Source: an uncultured Cryomorphaceae bacterium
GTDB taxonomy: Bacteria; Bacteroidota; Bacteroidia; Flavobacteriales; Schleiferiaceae
Direction of reading: 5' to 3'
Assembly (NCBI GenBank): GCA_937120475.1
Contig: CAKZJV010000007.1
Coordinates: 1,070,068-1,134,067 of the forward strand
Length of the DNA stretch: 64,000 bases
Shown: in pieces, positions 9,864-19,344 of the stretch
How the letters are laid out: each line of letters begins with the position of its first letter
How positions within the stretch are numbered: position 1 is the stretch's first letter
Notes under the pieces: model-generated
Databases searched by the model: none
What the model was told of the DNA's origin: nothing
The model's input: the letters and a program-made list of their open reading frames with translations, nothing else
Made by a program: the position numbers and the translations under genes

Positions 9864-9894
9864 TTCCAATATCTCAATTCTGATTATCTAAGAT

Positions 9895-11205
9895 CTATCC
9901 TCCAAAATCATCGAAGGACACATTCTCGGGTGGTACGCCCCAATCGTCCACCATCTTCAGTACGGCAGCGTTCATCAGGGGAGGCCCACAGAAATAGAAT
10001 TCAATTTCTTCCGGTTCTGGGTGCTTTTTCAAGTACTGATCGATCACCGCCTGGTGTACGAAGCCGGTAAAGCCATCGCCTTCTTTATCATCAATATCCT
10101 TTTTCTCAGTCCAGTTATCTTCTGGTAAAGGCTCGGAAAGCACAATGTGGAACTGGAAGTTGGGGAATTCCTTTTCAATATTTTGAAAATCGTCCAGGTA
10201 GAACAGCTCGCGTTTAGAACGGCCACCGTACCAGTACGATACCTTACGTCCGGTTTTCAAAGTATGGAACAGGTGGAACAAATGCGAACGCATGGGAGCC
10301 ATTCCGGCACCACCACCGATGTACAGCATTTCGGCCTCGGTATCCTTGATGAAGAATTCTCCGTAAGGGCCGGAGATGGTTACCTTATCTCCCGGTTTTT
10401 GGGCAAATACGTAAGAGGAACAAATACCGGGGTTTACGTCCATCCATTTGTTTTTAGCTCTATCCCAGGGCGGGGTGGCAATACGGATGTTGAGCATCAC
10501 AATATTCCCTTCAGCCGGGTGATTAGCCATGGAGTAAGCCCGGAAGATGGGCTCATCGTTCTTCATCTTCAAAGGCCACAGGTTGAATTTATCCCATTCC
10601 GACTTAAAGTCCATCGGGTCGCGGCCCAAGCGTGGGTGTGAAGTAATATCGATGTCCTTAAAGTCCACTTCACATTCCGGCACATCGATCTGGATGTAAC
10701 CACCGGCTTCAAAATCGAGGTTTTCGCCTTCCGGTAGTTTTACCACAAATTCCTTAATAAAGGAGGCTACGTTGTAGTTGGATACTACCTCACACTCCCA
10801 CTTTTTGATACCGAAAATCTCTTCCGGCACCTTGATCTTCATGTCGTTTTTCACCTTCACCTGGCAACCTAAACGCCAGTTTTCCTGAACCTCCTTACGG
10901 GTAAAATAACCCACTTCGGTGGGGAGTATTTCACCACCACCTTCCAATATCTGGCACTTGCACATGGCACAGGTACCTCCTCCTCCACAAGCGGAAGGCA
11001 GGAATATCTTCTGGTTGGACAAAGTGGTTAAAAGGGTATTCCCGGATTCCACTTCGCGCGGTTCACCGTTAATATCCAGCATTACCGGTCCGGAGGGAGC
11101 CAGTTTAGCTTTAGCTCCCAATAGTATGGATACCAGCAGGAAGATCACGATAAAGAAAACGACTATACTGGAAATGATAACCGTAGATGTTGCCAAAAAT
11201 ATCAT
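9895..11205 (-). CDS. nqrF: Na+-NQR subunit F, NADH-oxidising flavoprotein
   Basis: Electron entry subunit of the Na+-translocating NADH:quinone reductase: it oxidises NADH, passing electrons through FAD and a 2Fe-2S cluster. The 436-residue protein has one N-terminal membrane segment (about residues 7-30), a ferredoxin domain with cluster cysteines C73, C79, C82 and C114 ([12 protein letters not shown]), then a ferredoxin-reductase-like FAD domain ([10 protein letters not shown]) and an NADH domain ([24 protein letters not shown]). It ends in an aromatic-Gly tail typical of the subunit ([10 protein letters not shown]). It is last in the six-gene nqr row, 24 bases after nqrE, and is followed by a terminator. 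Complete and normal in length. Confidence 0.98.
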   Translation of the reverse strand: MIFLATSTVIISSIVVFFIVIFLLVSILLGAKAKLAPSGPVMLDINGEPREVESGNTLLTTLSNQKIFLPSACGGGGTCAMCKCQILEGGGEILPTEVGYFTRKEVQENWRLGCQVKVKNDMKIKVPEEIFGIKKWECEVVSNYNVASFIKEFVVKLPEGENLDFEAGGYIQIDVPECEVDFKDIDITSHPRLGRDPMDFKSEWDKFNLWPLKMKNDEPIFRAYSMANHPAEGNIVMLNIRIATPPWDRAKNKWMDVNPGICSSYVFAQKPGDKVTISGPYGEFFIKDTEAEMLYIGGGAGMAPMRSHLFHLFHTLKTGRKVSYWYGGRSKRELFYLDDFQNIEKEFPNFQFHIVLSEPLPEDNWTEKKDIDDKEGDGFTGFVHQAVIDQYLKKHPEPEEIEFYFCGPPLMNAAVLKMVDDWGVPPENVSFDDFGG

Positions 11206-11229
11206 CGTATGCTACGTCTTTTAAATCAG

Positions 11230-11847
11230 TTAGAGTTTAATTCCCATAAAGGCCATAAAGCCAATGCCCATAAGGCCGGTTATAATAAAGGTTATACCCA
11301 GGCCACGTAAGGGGGCCGGCACATTGGAATAACGGATCTTTTCACGGATGGCTGCAATGGCTACAATGGCCAAAAACCAACCGATACCGCTACCGATACC
11401 GAATACGGAAGCTTCCGCAATGGTATTGTAATTGCGCTCCTGCATAAAAAGGGAACCTCCCAAAATAGAGCAGTTTACCGCAATAAGGGGTAAGAAGATA
11501 CCCAGTGCGCCATAAAGTGCCGGGGCGAATTTTTCCACGATCATTTCCACCAACTGCACCATGGAGGCGATTACCGCGATGAACATGATAAAGGAGAGGA
11601 AGCTCAGATCCACCTCTGCAAATTGAGGCCCCAGCCAACTCAAAGCTCCTTCTTTCAACACGTGGTTTTCTAGAAGATAGTTGATAGGAACGGTGATACC
11701 GAGTACAAAAATTACGGCCGCACCGAGGCCCACCCCGGTTTTTACGGTTTTAGATACAGCCAGGTAGGAACACATGCCCAGGAAGAAGGCAAAAATCATG
11801 TTCTCAACAAAGATGGCCTTTACGAATATGTTTACTAGTTCTTGCAT
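11230..11847 (-). CDS. nqrE: Na+-NQR subunit E
   Basis: Integral membrane subunit of the Na+-NQR pump, 205 residues with six predicted membrane helices. NqrD and NqrE are related to each other with inverted topology and together hold an Fe centre in the membrane; the conserved cysteine region FLGMCSY near residue 26 and VNCSILGG near residue 120 fit this. The gene lies 7 bases after nqrD and 24 bases before nqrF on the same strand, so it is co-transcribed. Nothing unusual is seen. Confidence 0.97.
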   Translation of the reverse strand: MQELVNIFVKAIFVENMIFAFFLGMCSYLAVSKTVKTGVGLGAAVIFVLGITVPINYLLENHVLKEGALSWLGPQFAEVDLSFLSFIMFIAVIASMVQLVEMIVEKFAPALYGALGIFLPLIAVNCSILGGSLFMQERNYNTIAEASVFGIGSGIGWFLAIVAIAAIREKIRYSNVPAPLRGLGITFIITGLMGIGFMAFMGIKL

Positions 11848-11854
11848 GGTCCGT

Positions 11855-12574
11855 TTAGTTTTCTTCGATTAATTCACGGTTGCGGGATCTTTGGATCCAG
11901 ATGATAATACCCACTGCGATCAGTGCCATGGGAGGCAAAAGGAAAAATCCGTTATCGCTGTAAAAGCCAGTGCCAGTTTCAGGATTCAGGTACCAGCTTT
12001 CGGGAATGATCTGCACCCCGAACAACTCACCGGAACCGAAAAGCTCGCGGAAAAAGGCGACAATAATCAAAATGGCTCCGTAGCCGAAGGCGTTACCGAT
12101 ACCGTCCAGGAAAGACTTCCAGGGACCGTTACCCAAAGCAAACGCCTCAAAACGACCCATGATAATACAGTTGGTAATGATCAGCCCCACAAAAACCGAT
12201 AGTTCCTTGGACACATCATATACATAGGCCTTCAAAACCTGGTCCACCAAAATTACCAGCGAGGCTACCACCACCAGTTGCACGATAATACGGATACGGT
12301 TGGGTATGAAATTCCGCATCAATGAAATGATAACGTTACCGGCACCCAATACGAACAGTACCGAAATAGACATTACCACGGCAGGGTACAGTTTTACCGT
12401 AATCGCCAGTGCCGAACAAATACCCAAAACCTGCACGGTAATTGGGTTGCTGTCGTTCATAGGGTCGCTGATCAGCTTCCGGTTTTTCTTACTAAAGAGT
12501 GGCTCTCTTTGTTTTTTCTGCTTTTCTAAAGCTTCGGTTACTTCGGCCATATCTTCTTTGTTATTTTCTTCCAA
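11855..12574 (-). CDS. nqrD: Na+-NQR subunit D
   Basis: Integral membrane subunit of the Na+-NQR pump, 239 residues with about six membrane helices. The conserved TNCIIMGR and the [10 protein letters not shown] segments carry the cysteines expected for the NqrD/NqrE Fe site. The reading frame opens with TTG at 12574; an ATG at 12550 ([11 protein letters not shown]) is an alternative. Either way the product has an unusually long charged N-terminal extension (about 30 residues, rich in Glu and Lys) before the first conserved segment. It lies 18 bases after nqrC and 7 bases before nqrE. Confidence 0.96.
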   Translation of the reverse strand: MEENNKEDMAEVTEALEKQKKQREPLFSKKNRKLISDPMNDSNPITVQVLGICSALAITVKLYPAVVMSISVLFVLGAGNVIISLMRNFIPNRIRIIVQLVVVASLVILVDQVLKAYVYDVSKELSVFVGLIITNCIIMGRFEAFALGNGPWKSFLDGIGNAFGYGAILIIVAFFRELFGSGELFGVQIIPESWYLNPETGTGFYSDNGFFLLPPMALIAVGIIIWIQRSRNRELIEEN

Positions 12575-12592
12575 TGCTTAGATTTTTTAGGC

Positions 12593-13312
12593 TTATTTCA
12601 TGGCGGTTGTACTGCTGGCATTATAATCCAACAGAAAAGGGAAATAAGCGGCTACGTTATCTTCAATCATATCCTGCACACCTTGTGAGGTAATGGTTCC
12701 TCCACTGATACCATCTACCTGGTAATCGCCCGCGGCACCACCTTTACGCACTTCGATGCTTACAAACTCCTTCTCAGCGTTCAGTATTTTCTTTTCGTGA
12801 AATTGCTCGGAGAACATGGGGGTTACAATCTCCGCTCCCAAACCGGGTGTTTCGCCTTTATGGTCGAATACGGCTCCGTAAACGGTATTGGCGTCATCAC
12901 TTAAAGACATGTATCCCCATATAGGGCCCCAAAGTCCTTTACCCCGCAAGGGTATGATGTAATAGGTTTGCCCGTCCTTTTCGGCCACGTAAAGTGGAGC
13001 ATTGCGCTCCTCCACGGGTTTAGCCACTTCTTTGGACATTTCAACGGTGAAGGCATCCACGCCTTCAGCCACTTTTCCATTGCGGATTACCAGTTCTTGT
13101 TTAATGTATTTGTCGTACTCGGCTGCCGCACCGTCACGCTCTACTTCCACACTGATGGAAGCCAGGATATTCTGCATTTTCTCACGCTCCACATTCTCAT
13201 CCTGCATCGGTTTCAAGGAAGTAGCTGCGAAGGATAGCAATGCAGCAACCACTAGTACCATAATGGCGGCAAAGAAAAAGGTATAGCTGTTCTTATTTAC
13301 GTCTAATGCCAT
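12593..13312 (-). CDS. nqrC: Na+-NQR subunit C, covalent flavoprotein
   Basis: Periplasm-facing flavin subunit of Na+-NQR. The 239-residue protein has one N-terminal membrane anchor (about residues 12-32) and an FMN-binding domain with the ApbE target site near residues 200-206: D200, S203, G204, G205 and the acceptor T206. Most NqrC proteins have SGAT here, so the third position (Gly for Ala) is a mild variant. The segment GLWGPIWGYMSL is the conserved block before the flavin domain. It lies 4 bases after nqrB. ApbE, encoded at the end of the cluster, should carry out the flavinylation. Confidence 0.97.
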   Translation of the reverse strand: MALDVNKNSYTFFFAAIMVLVVAALLSFAATSLKPMQDENVEREKMQNILASISVEVERDGAAAEYDKYIKQELVIRNGKVAEGVDAFTVEMSKEVAKPVEERNAPLYVAEKDGQTYYIIPLRGKGLWGPIWGYMSLSDDANTVYGAVFDHKGETPGLGAEIVTPMFSEQFHEKKILNAEKEFVSIEVRKGGAAGDYQVDGISGGTITSQGVQDMIEDNVAAYFPFLLDYNASSTTAMK

Positions 13313-13316
13313 GTTA

Positions 13317-14510
13317 TTATGCGGTTTTTACGTTTACCTGTAATCTCTTTTTACGTTTTTTCACATTGGCCTCAATCACGTAGTGATCGATCAACGGGGC
13401 CATTACGTTCATAAAGAGGATAGCCATCATAACCCCCTCCGGGTAAGCCGGGTTAAACACCCGTATCATAATACAAAATAATCCCACCAGGAAGCCGTAA
13501 ATCCATTTACCGCGCTTGGTTTGTGCAGCCGAAACGGGGTCGGTGGCCATGAATACAATACCAAAGGCAAATCCTCCCATAATCAGGTGCTGCCAATAAG
13601 GAACACCCATAAAGCCCTGCTGTTCAGGCGACAGTCCACCAAGTGTAGATACCCAGTTGAATATCAACCCCATAACAACGCCTCCTAAAAGGGCGCTCAG
13701 CATAATTCTCCAGCTACCGATACCGGTGAACAGCAGTATTGCCGCACCAATAAGAATGGCGATTACCGAAGTTTCACCGATACAACCGGGTATAGTTCCT
13801 ATAAACATATCAATGGGTGCAAAAGAGGTAGAACCGGTAACGGCCAGATCTCCCAGGGCCGTGGCCCCGGAATAGCCATCTACTACACTTTGGCCTGCTT
13901 CGGTGGAAGTGTTGATCCACACCTTATCACCCGACATATAACTGGGGTAAGCGAAAAAAGCAAAGGCACGGGCGGTAAGGGCAGGGTTCAGGATGTTCAT
14001 CCCGGTTCCACCGAATACTTCCTTGCCTAACACTACCGCAAATACTACGGAAAGGGCCACCATCCACAGGGGAATGTCCACCGGCATAATAAGCGGAATC
14101 AACATACCGGTTACCAGGTAACCCTCGTTGATCTGGTGCTTTTTGATCACGCAAAAAGCAAACTCAATGCCCAGGCCTACCGCGTACGAAACAACTACCA
14201 TCGGTAAAACTTTAATGGCCCCGAACATAAATTTGTCCCAAAACCCTACCTGCTCACCTAAGGCCATATAGTGAAAATGGCCCACGTTCCACATGCCGAA
14301 CAGTAAGGCTGGCACCAGTGCCAATACCACGGTGATCATGGTACGCTTCAAGTCAATACCATCTCTCACGTGAGCACCACTATGAGTGGTATGGCCCGGC
14401 ACAAACAAAAAGGTGGCAAAGCCATCGTACACGGGGTATAGTTTTTCCAGCTTTCCGCCCTCTTCAAAGTGGGGCTTTACGCTTTCCAGTAAATTCTTAA
14501 ATAACTTCAT
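13317..14510 (-). CDS. nqrB: Na+-NQR subunit B, covalent flavoprotein
   Basis: Main membrane subunit of Na+-NQR, 397 residues with about ten membrane helices; it carries the Na+ path and riboflavin plus a covalent FMN. The FMN acceptor is T217 in DGYSGAT (residues 211-217), the canonical ApbE target. Also conserved are GGTGMNILNPALTARAF and the C-terminal FMATDPVSAAQT. It lies 16 bases after nqrA and 4 bases before nqrC. Complete and ordinary. Confidence 0.98.
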   Translation of the reverse strand: MKLFKNLLESVKPHFEEGGKLEKLYPVYDGFATFLFVPGHTTHSGAHVRDGIDLKRTMITVVLALVPALLFGMWNVGHFHYMALGEQVGFWDKFMFGAIKVLPMVVVSYAVGLGIEFAFCVIKKHQINEGYLVTGMLIPLIMPVDIPLWMVALSVVFAVVLGKEVFGGTGMNILNPALTARAFAFFAYPSYMSGDKVWINTSTEAGQSVVDGYSGATALGDLAVTGSTSFAPIDMFIGTIPGCIGETSVIAILIGAAILLFTGIGSWRIMLSALLGGVVMGLIFNWVSTLGGLSPEQQGFMGVPYWQHLIMGGFAFGIVFMATDPVSAAQTKRGKWIYGFLVGLFCIMIRVFNPAYPEGVMMAILFMNVMAPLIDHYVIEANVKKRKKRLQVNVKTA

Positions 14511-14526
14511 GATGTGTCGCTATTCT

Positions 14527-15882
14527 TTAGTCGCCTAATTCTTTGATCATTAAATCCAAACCTTCCCGAACGGTTTCCTGTACCGGGATTTTGGAAGTAC
14601 AAACTACTTCACACAAGGCAAAGTCTTCCTCCGCCACCTCGTAAATACCCAGGTTTTCCATGGCTTCGATGTCCTTGATCATAATTGATTTGATCAACTG
14701 CACGGGATAAATATCAAATGGAAAAACCTTTTCGTACTCGCCCGTAACCACGTAAGCCCTTTCTTCACCGTTCATGGCCGTGTCGAGTTTATATTTTTTC
14801 TGGGGCTGCAGCCAGCCGAACATGGCTCTTGAAATGCTGAACTTACCCAGGTTGGGAGCTATCCATCCAAAAAACTGGTCCTGATCGCCTTCCGGGATTA
14901 CGGTGATCTGGCGATCGTAAAAGCCCAGGTAGCCATCGGATTTTATTTGCGTTCCGGTGAGCACATTACCGCTGATGTAACGGTTTTTATTGCCCGAAAC
15001 ATTATCGGCCAGAATATTTTTGACGGAGGCCCCAATCAACGTTTTGTAATACCGGGGCTTTTGAATTTCAGAGCCGGTAGCGGCTACGTTGATCTGCGCA
15101 TCGAACTTACCGGTTTGGAACAAACGGCCCAGAATGATAACCTCCTGCGGACTGATGGTCCACACTACTTCGCCTTTATTAATAGGGTCGATGTTATGGA
15201 TTTGAACACCAACGTTACCGGCCGGGTGTGGCCCTTTAAAGCGGTGTATTTGTACGCCCTTGCAATTGGTAAAAACCGTGCTGGGGTTGGTACTGCCATC
15301 CACACCTAAATGAATTTTTCCATCGGTAAGACGTGAAAGCACGTTGATACCTACCTGGAACTCCTCCTCCTGGCCGTGCACCACAAAATCCGTATCAGCT
15401 GCCAGGGGAGCTGTATTAAAACAGGAAATGAAGATCGCCCTGGGGGTACGTTCGGGGTTGGCCACAATGTTGTAGGGGCGCTGCCTGATGAAAGGCCAGC
15501 AACCGGAAGCCAATAATTTTTCCTTAACCGCATCACGATCGAGGGTATTGGGGTCGGCAGCCCCAAAATCCTGGTAGCGTAATTCTTTATCCGCCAGTAT
15601 TCGAATTTCAAGGAGTTTGCGTTTGTCGCCTCGTACAATTTCGGCTATCTCCCCACTTACCGGTGAACAAAATTTCACTTCTTCCCGGTCTTTATTGAAG
15701 AGTATCGGGCTTCCCGCCTTTACCTCGTCACCTTCCCTTACGGAAAGCTTGGTACGTATGCCGGGAAAATCGGTTGGTTTAATAGCAAAAGTCTCGGGCT
15801 GTTCGGTGTTCGCATATAACTGTTCGGCCTGGCCTACAAGTTTTATATCCGCACCACGTTTAATCTTTATCAGGTCTGACAT
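14527..15882 (-). CDS. nqrA: Na+-NQR subunit A
   Basis: Cytoplasmic subunit of Na+-NQR, 451 residues, first gene of the nqrABCDEF operon. The N-terminus (LIKIKRGADIKLVGQAEQ) and the segments PGIRTKLSVREGDEVKAGSP and KGPHPAGNVGVQIH match NqrA. It has no membrane segments and no cofactor motif, as usual. The ATG at 15882 is supported by a promoter about 37 bases upstream. The pump exports Na+ while reducing quinone, in keeping with a marine habitat. Confidence 0.97.
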   Translation of the reverse strand: MSDLIKIKRGADIKLVGQAEQLYANTEQPETFAIKPTDFPGIRTKLSVREGDEVKAGSPILFNKDREEVKFCSPVSGEIAEIVRGDKRKLLEIRILADKELRYQDFGAADPNTLDRDAVKEKLLASGCWPFIRQRPYNIVANPERTPRAIFISCFNTAPLAADTDFVVHGQEEEFQVGINVLSRLTDGKIHLGVDGSTNPSTVFTNCKGVQIHRFKGPHPAGNVGVQIHNIDPINKGEVVWTISPQEVIILGRLFQTGKFDAQINVAATGSEIQKPRYYKTLIGASVKNILADNVSGNKNRYISGNVLTGTQIKSDGYLGFYDRQITVIPEGDQDQFFGWIAPNLGKFSISRAMFGWLQPQKKYKLDTAMNGEERAYVVTGEYEKVFPFDIYPVQLIKSIMIKDIEAMENLGIYEVAEEDFALCEVVCTSKIPVQETVREGLDLMIKELGD

Positions 15883-15918
15883 TGCAGCAGAATGAAAAAT
15901 TCTATCTTAAATTGGCGG

Positions 15919-15950
15919 CAAAATTAATAAGCTAAGGTCTTTTGCTTCAA
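15919..15950 (-). promoter_or_regulatory. Bacteroidota-type promoter for the nqr operon
   Basis: On the minus strand a TTG (plus positions 15948-15950) is followed after 21 bases by TAATTTTG (15919-15926), matching the TTG-N(17-23)-TAnnTTTG consensus. The implied transcript would have a leader of about 30 bases before the nqrA ATG. Confidence 0.6.
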
Positions 15951-15961
15951 TTTTGCCCGTA

Positions 15962-15978
15962 TTTAGAACAATTCTAAA
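15962..15978. promoter_or_regulatory. Palindrome between nqrA and the plug gene, PerR/Fur-box-like
   Basis: TTTAGAA-CAA-TTCTAAA is a perfect 7-bp inverted repeat with a 3-base spacer. It lies 12 bases upstream of the nqr -33 element and about 50 bases before the divergent plug gene. Compared with the published PerR-type box TTATAATNATTATAA it agrees at 11 of 14 defined positions. It is a candidate operator; which regulator binds is unknown. Confidence 0.35.
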
Positions 15979-16029
15979 CAGGCTGCAAATTTACTGATAA
16001 TTAGCTTCGAAAAAAGGCATAATTCTGGT

Positions 16030-17340
16030 TTGATCCAACACAAATACATCGCACCCTTGAAATACCTTTCACTTTTACTACTGCTCCTTACAGGCAGCCG
16101 CATGATAGCCCAGGAAAATCAATATTATAACGAGGATCGCCTGCGCTATGAAGATTTTATTTACCAACCGGGAATCTTTACGGTAAAATTTCATCCCCTC
16201 AATAATGACCAGGGTATGCCCATCATTAAACTAAACAGCGGGGAGCGACTGATCTTACGTTTTGACGATCTGTACGAAGACTTTGTGGATTACAGTTACA
16301 CCATCATACATTGCAACCACGATTGGACACCCTCAAACATCCTGAAGGCGCAGTACCTCAGCAGCTATCAGGATTATTACCTCACCAATTATGAGTATTC
16401 CACCAATGCGCTTATACCTTATACCCACTATGACCTGGTAATTCCGAACAACAATATGCGCTTTACCAAGTCGGGCAACTACATTTTAAAGGTATATCGT
16501 GATGATGACCCGGATAAGCTGGTGCTTACACGCAGGTTTATGGTATTTGAAGACCGGGTAGGTATTGGCGGCCAGGTGCGTAGGGCTACGCAGGTAGATA
16601 AGAGGGATACACACCAGGAAATTGATTTTACCATCAATCACTCCAACTATCATATTCAAAACCCTTTTCAGGATTTGCATGTAACCATTATGCAAAACCA
16701 GCGCTGGGATAATCCCATTACCAACCTGAAACCACAGTTTGTGCAAAATGCCCAGCTATTGTACAATTATGACGATGAAAATACCTTCCACGGCATTAAC
16801 GAGTTTCGTTTTTTCGACATTAAAAACCTACAGGTACTTACCCAAAATGTAAGGCGGATAAGCCAGGATAGTGTATATACGGCCTACCTGGCTACCGACC
16901 AGGAAAGGAGCATTACCCGCTACGCGGTGTATTTTGATATCAACGGGCATTACGTGGTAAGGCGGTTGGACGCTGGCAATTCTGAAACGGAGGCGGACTA
17001 TGCCTATGTTGATTTCATACTGGACTATCCCGCCCCACTGCAGGATGGCGATATTTATATTTTTGGCAAGTTCAGCGATTGGAAGTTGTTGCCGCAATAC
17101 CGCATGCAGTACGATTACGTAAGAAATGCTTACCGGGGTAAATTTTTACTAAAACAAGGCTACTACAACTACATGTATGCCCTGCAGGAAAACAACGGCC
17201 AACTGGATGTGGAAGCTATTGAAGGCAGCCATTGGGAAACCGAAAACACCTACCAGATTTTAGTATATAACCGGGAGGTGGGTTTGCGTTACGATCGTTT
17301 GGTTGGATTTAACGAACTTAGCTCTGAAGACCTTTATTAA
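16030..17340 (+). CDS. T9SS plug protein (DUF5103 family)
   Basis: Member of the family (formerly DUF5103) whose Flavobacterium member closes the SprA translocon of the type IX secretion system when no cargo is engaged. The 436-residue product has a signal peptide ending near MIAQENQ. It opens with a TTG codon at 16030; the first ATG in frame would cut the signal, so TTG is preferred. The N-terminal half (YQPGIFTVKFHPLNN, YTIIHCNHDWTPSNI) is the conserved core of the family. The C-terminal part contains an immunoglobulin-like segment (DGDIYIFGKFSDW) similar to glycogen-binding E-set folds. It is divergent from nqrA and is followed 6 bases later by a DUF3667 gene. Confidence 0.88.
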   Translation: MIQHKYIAPLKYLSLLLLLLTGSRMIAQENQYYNEDRLRYEDFIYQPGIFTVKFHPLNNDQGMPIIKLNSGERLILRFDDLYEDFVDYSYTIIHCNHDWTPSNILKAQYLSSYQDYYLTNYEYSTNALIPYTHYDLVIPNNNMRFTKSGNYILKVYRDDDPDKLVLTRRFMVFEDRVGIGGQVRRATQVDKRDTHQEIDFTINHSNYHIQNPFQDLHVTIMQNQRWDNPITNLKPQFVQNAQLLYNYDDENTFHGINEFRFFDIKNLQVLTQNVRRISQDSVYTAYLATDQERSITRYAVYFDINGHYVVRRLDAGNSETEADYAYVDFILDYPAPLQDGDIYIFGKFSDWKLLPQYRMQYDYVRNAYRGKFLLKQGYYNYMYALQENNGQLDVEAIEGSHWETENTYQILVYNREVGLRYDRLVGFNELSSEDLY

Positions 17341-17346
17341 CAACCT

Positions 17347-18327
17347 TTGAAATCCAGGGCACTAAAATCAGATACCTGCCTTAATTGCGGCCAGGAGTTA
17401 CAAGACGAAAATTACTGCCCGAACTGTGGGCAAAAGAATGACGCACGCAGGCTTACCACACGCCATTTTATTGAAGAAGCCATCAGCACTTCCTTTGCGG
17501 TGGATGGCCGCCTATTAACCACCCTGCGCTACCTGGTTACTTATCCTGGTAAGGTAGCCCGTGACTTTGTAGAAGGAAAGAGAGTACGATACATGAACCC
17601 TATCCGGCTCTATTTCATCTCCTCGATAATCCTGCTCTTTATTATTCAAACCAGCCGCGATCAACCGGAATTTGTAAAAACGGGTGACTTGAGTAATCGT
17701 AAGGCGAATACGGTTCAAAGTGATTCTCTGGACGGTGCGAAAAAAGACGCTATGAACCTGATTATCATCGATCCGGAGAACAAAGAGCTCGATAATCATC
17801 CTGTTTCCAGCTATCAGGAAAGTAAAGGAAGTTTCAGCGATATGATGGATTTTCACCAGGACTACCCCGACATAGGTGCGGATATAGCCCTGGATTCATT
17901 GAATCAGGAACCCACTTTCTGGAACCGCTTTTTATTTGCTCAAGCAGCCAAGGCCGCTGATTTTGATACCAATGAGTTTAACCAGTATTTTCTTTCCAAG
18001 CTCTTTTGGATACTATTCCTGTTTGTTCCGGTGTTGGGTATAATATTACATCTGGTACATTTCAGGCGGCCTTTTTACTACCCTGAACACCTCATCTTTG
18101 CCTTTTATTCCCAGGCCTTGTTCTTCCTTCTTTCTTCGCTGGCCCTCGTTACCACCGTTTACCTCATCTTCCCTTTTGTAATTTATCTCTTATGGGCCAT
18201 GAAGCGCTTTTACAAACAAGGTTGGGGTAAAACTATCCTGAAATTTGTCCTAGTTAATATGCTTCTGTCACCAGCTCTTTTGCTCTTTACCATTCTTTCG
18301 ATGCTGGTGGTATTCATTATGCTTTAA
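17347..18327 (+). CDS. DUF3667 zinc-ribbon membrane protein
   Basis: 326-residue membrane protein of unknown function. The N-terminus has a zinc ribbon with C11, C14, C24 and C27 (CLNCG, CPNCG), followed by the conserved DUF3667 stretch VDGRLLTTLRYLVTYPGKV near residues 55-75. Membrane helices occur near residues 90-105 and four more in the last 110 residues. A hydrophilic 100-residue section, rich in Asp and Ser, separates them. The start is TTG at 17347, 6 bases after the plug gene, so the two are co-transcribed. The family is widespread in Bacteroidota; no role is established that I know of. Confidence 0.82.
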   Translation: MKSRALKSDTCLNCGQELQDENYCPNCGQKNDARRLTTRHFIEEAISTSFAVDGRLLTTLRYLVTYPGKVARDFVEGKRVRYMNPIRLYFISSIILLFIIQTSRDQPEFVKTGDLSNRKANTVQSDSLDGAKKDAMNLIIIDPENKELDNHPVSSYQESKGSFSDMMDFHQDYPDIGADIALDSLNQEPTFWNRFLFAQAAKAADFDTNEFNQYFLSKLFWILFLFVPVLGIILHLVHFRRPFYYPEHLIFAFYSQALFFLLSSLALVTTVYLIFPFVIYLLWAMKRFYKQGWGKTILKFVLVNMLLSPALLLFTILSMLVVFIML

Positions 18328-18334
18328 GCGTGAC

Positions 18335-18342
18335 TATCTTTG
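18335..18342 (+). promoter_or_regulatory. -7 promoter element of the sua5-type gene
   Basis: TATCTTTG matches TAnnTTTG exactly and ends only 4 bases before the ATG at 18347, so the transcript would start at or very near the start codon (leaderless). I saw no strong TTG at the usual upstream distance. Confidence 0.45.
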
Positions 18343-18346
18343 CCGG

Positions 18347-19303
18347 ATGGCACAATTGGGCACCGATATTAAGGAAGCAAAAATACGGCTACAGAAAGGT
18401 GAAGTGGTGGCCATTCCCACCGAAACGGTTTATGGCCTGGCCGCTAATGCCCTTGATGAAAAAGCGGTGAGTTCTGTGTTCAGTATCAAGAACCGTCCTT
18501 CCTTTGACCCCCTCATTGTACACCTGGCCAATCATTCCAGCTTGGAAAACTTTTGCCAGGATATCCCCAAAGACTTTTACCATTTATACGATGTCTTTTG
18601 TCCTGGGCCACTTACTTTTATTTTACCTAAAAAAAACGTTGTTCCCGACCTGGTAACGGCTGGTAGCCCTACCGTTGGCATTCGCTTTCCACGCCACCCG
18701 CTAACCCAGCAATTACTGGAAAGCCTTGACTTTCCACTGGCAGCACCCAGTGCCAATCCATTCGGTTACGTAAGCCCCACCAATGCCCGGCATGTAGAAC
18801 AGCAATTGGGGGAACGGATCAATTATATACTGGATGGTGGTGATTGCGAAGTGGGTTTGGAATCCACCATTATCGACCTTAGCGCAGGTGAGCCGGTTAT
18901 TTTAAGGCTCGGTGGCCTATCCCTGGAGGAAATACAGGCGGTAACCGGAAAGAGATATGCTGTACAAACATCCTCAAGCAATCCCAAGGCACCCGGCATG
19001 CTGAGCTCTCATTATGCTCCCGGTAAAAAAGTGGTGTTTGACAACATGGAGGAGAACTTCCGTATTTTTAAAGGTCGCAGGTTGGGGAGTATCACTTTCC
19101 AAAAAAATGTTTCAGGAATACCATTGGCTAACCAGTGGGTGCTGTCACCTAACGGAGATTTAAAGGAAGCGGCCCGCAACCTGTTCAAGTGCTTAAGGGA
19201 AACCGATGAAACTGATGTAGAAGTGATTTTAGCAGAACGTTTTCCTGAAGAGGGCCTCGGAAGAGCTATTAACGACCGGCTGATGCGCGCAGCAGCAAAA
19301 TGA
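18347..19303 (+). CDS. sua5: L-threonylcarbamoyladenylate synthase (Sua5/YwlC type)
   Basis: Makes threonylcarbamoyl-AMP from threonine, bicarbonate and ATP, the first step of t6A37 modification of ANN-decoding tRNAs. The 318-residue protein has the YrdC/TsaC domain first (residues 1-205; GEVVAIPTETVYGLAANA, FDPLIVHL, APSANPFGYVSPT), then the C-terminal Sua5 extension (PGMLSSHYAPGKKV onward), so it is the long form rather than short TsaC. It has its own -7 element directly before the ATG and converges with lptB. Confidence 0.96.
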   Translation: MAQLGTDIKEAKIRLQKGEVVAIPTETVYGLAANALDEKAVSSVFSIKNRPSFDPLIVHLANHSSLENFCQDIPKDFYHLYDVFCPGPLTFILPKKNVVPDLVTAGSPTVGIRFPRHPLTQQLLESLDFPLAAPSANPFGYVSPTNARHVEQQLGERINYILDGGDCEVGLESTIIDLSAGEPVILRLGGLSLEEIQAVTGKRYAVQTSSSNPKAPGMLSSHYAPGKKVVFDNMEENFRIFKGRRLGSITFQKNVSGIPLANQWVLSPNGDLKEAARNLFKCLRETDETDVEVILAERFPEEGLGRAINDRLMRAAAK

Positions 19304-19344
19304 GATGGAGCTTCGGGGTTAGAGGTTAGAAATTTCTCATTTCC

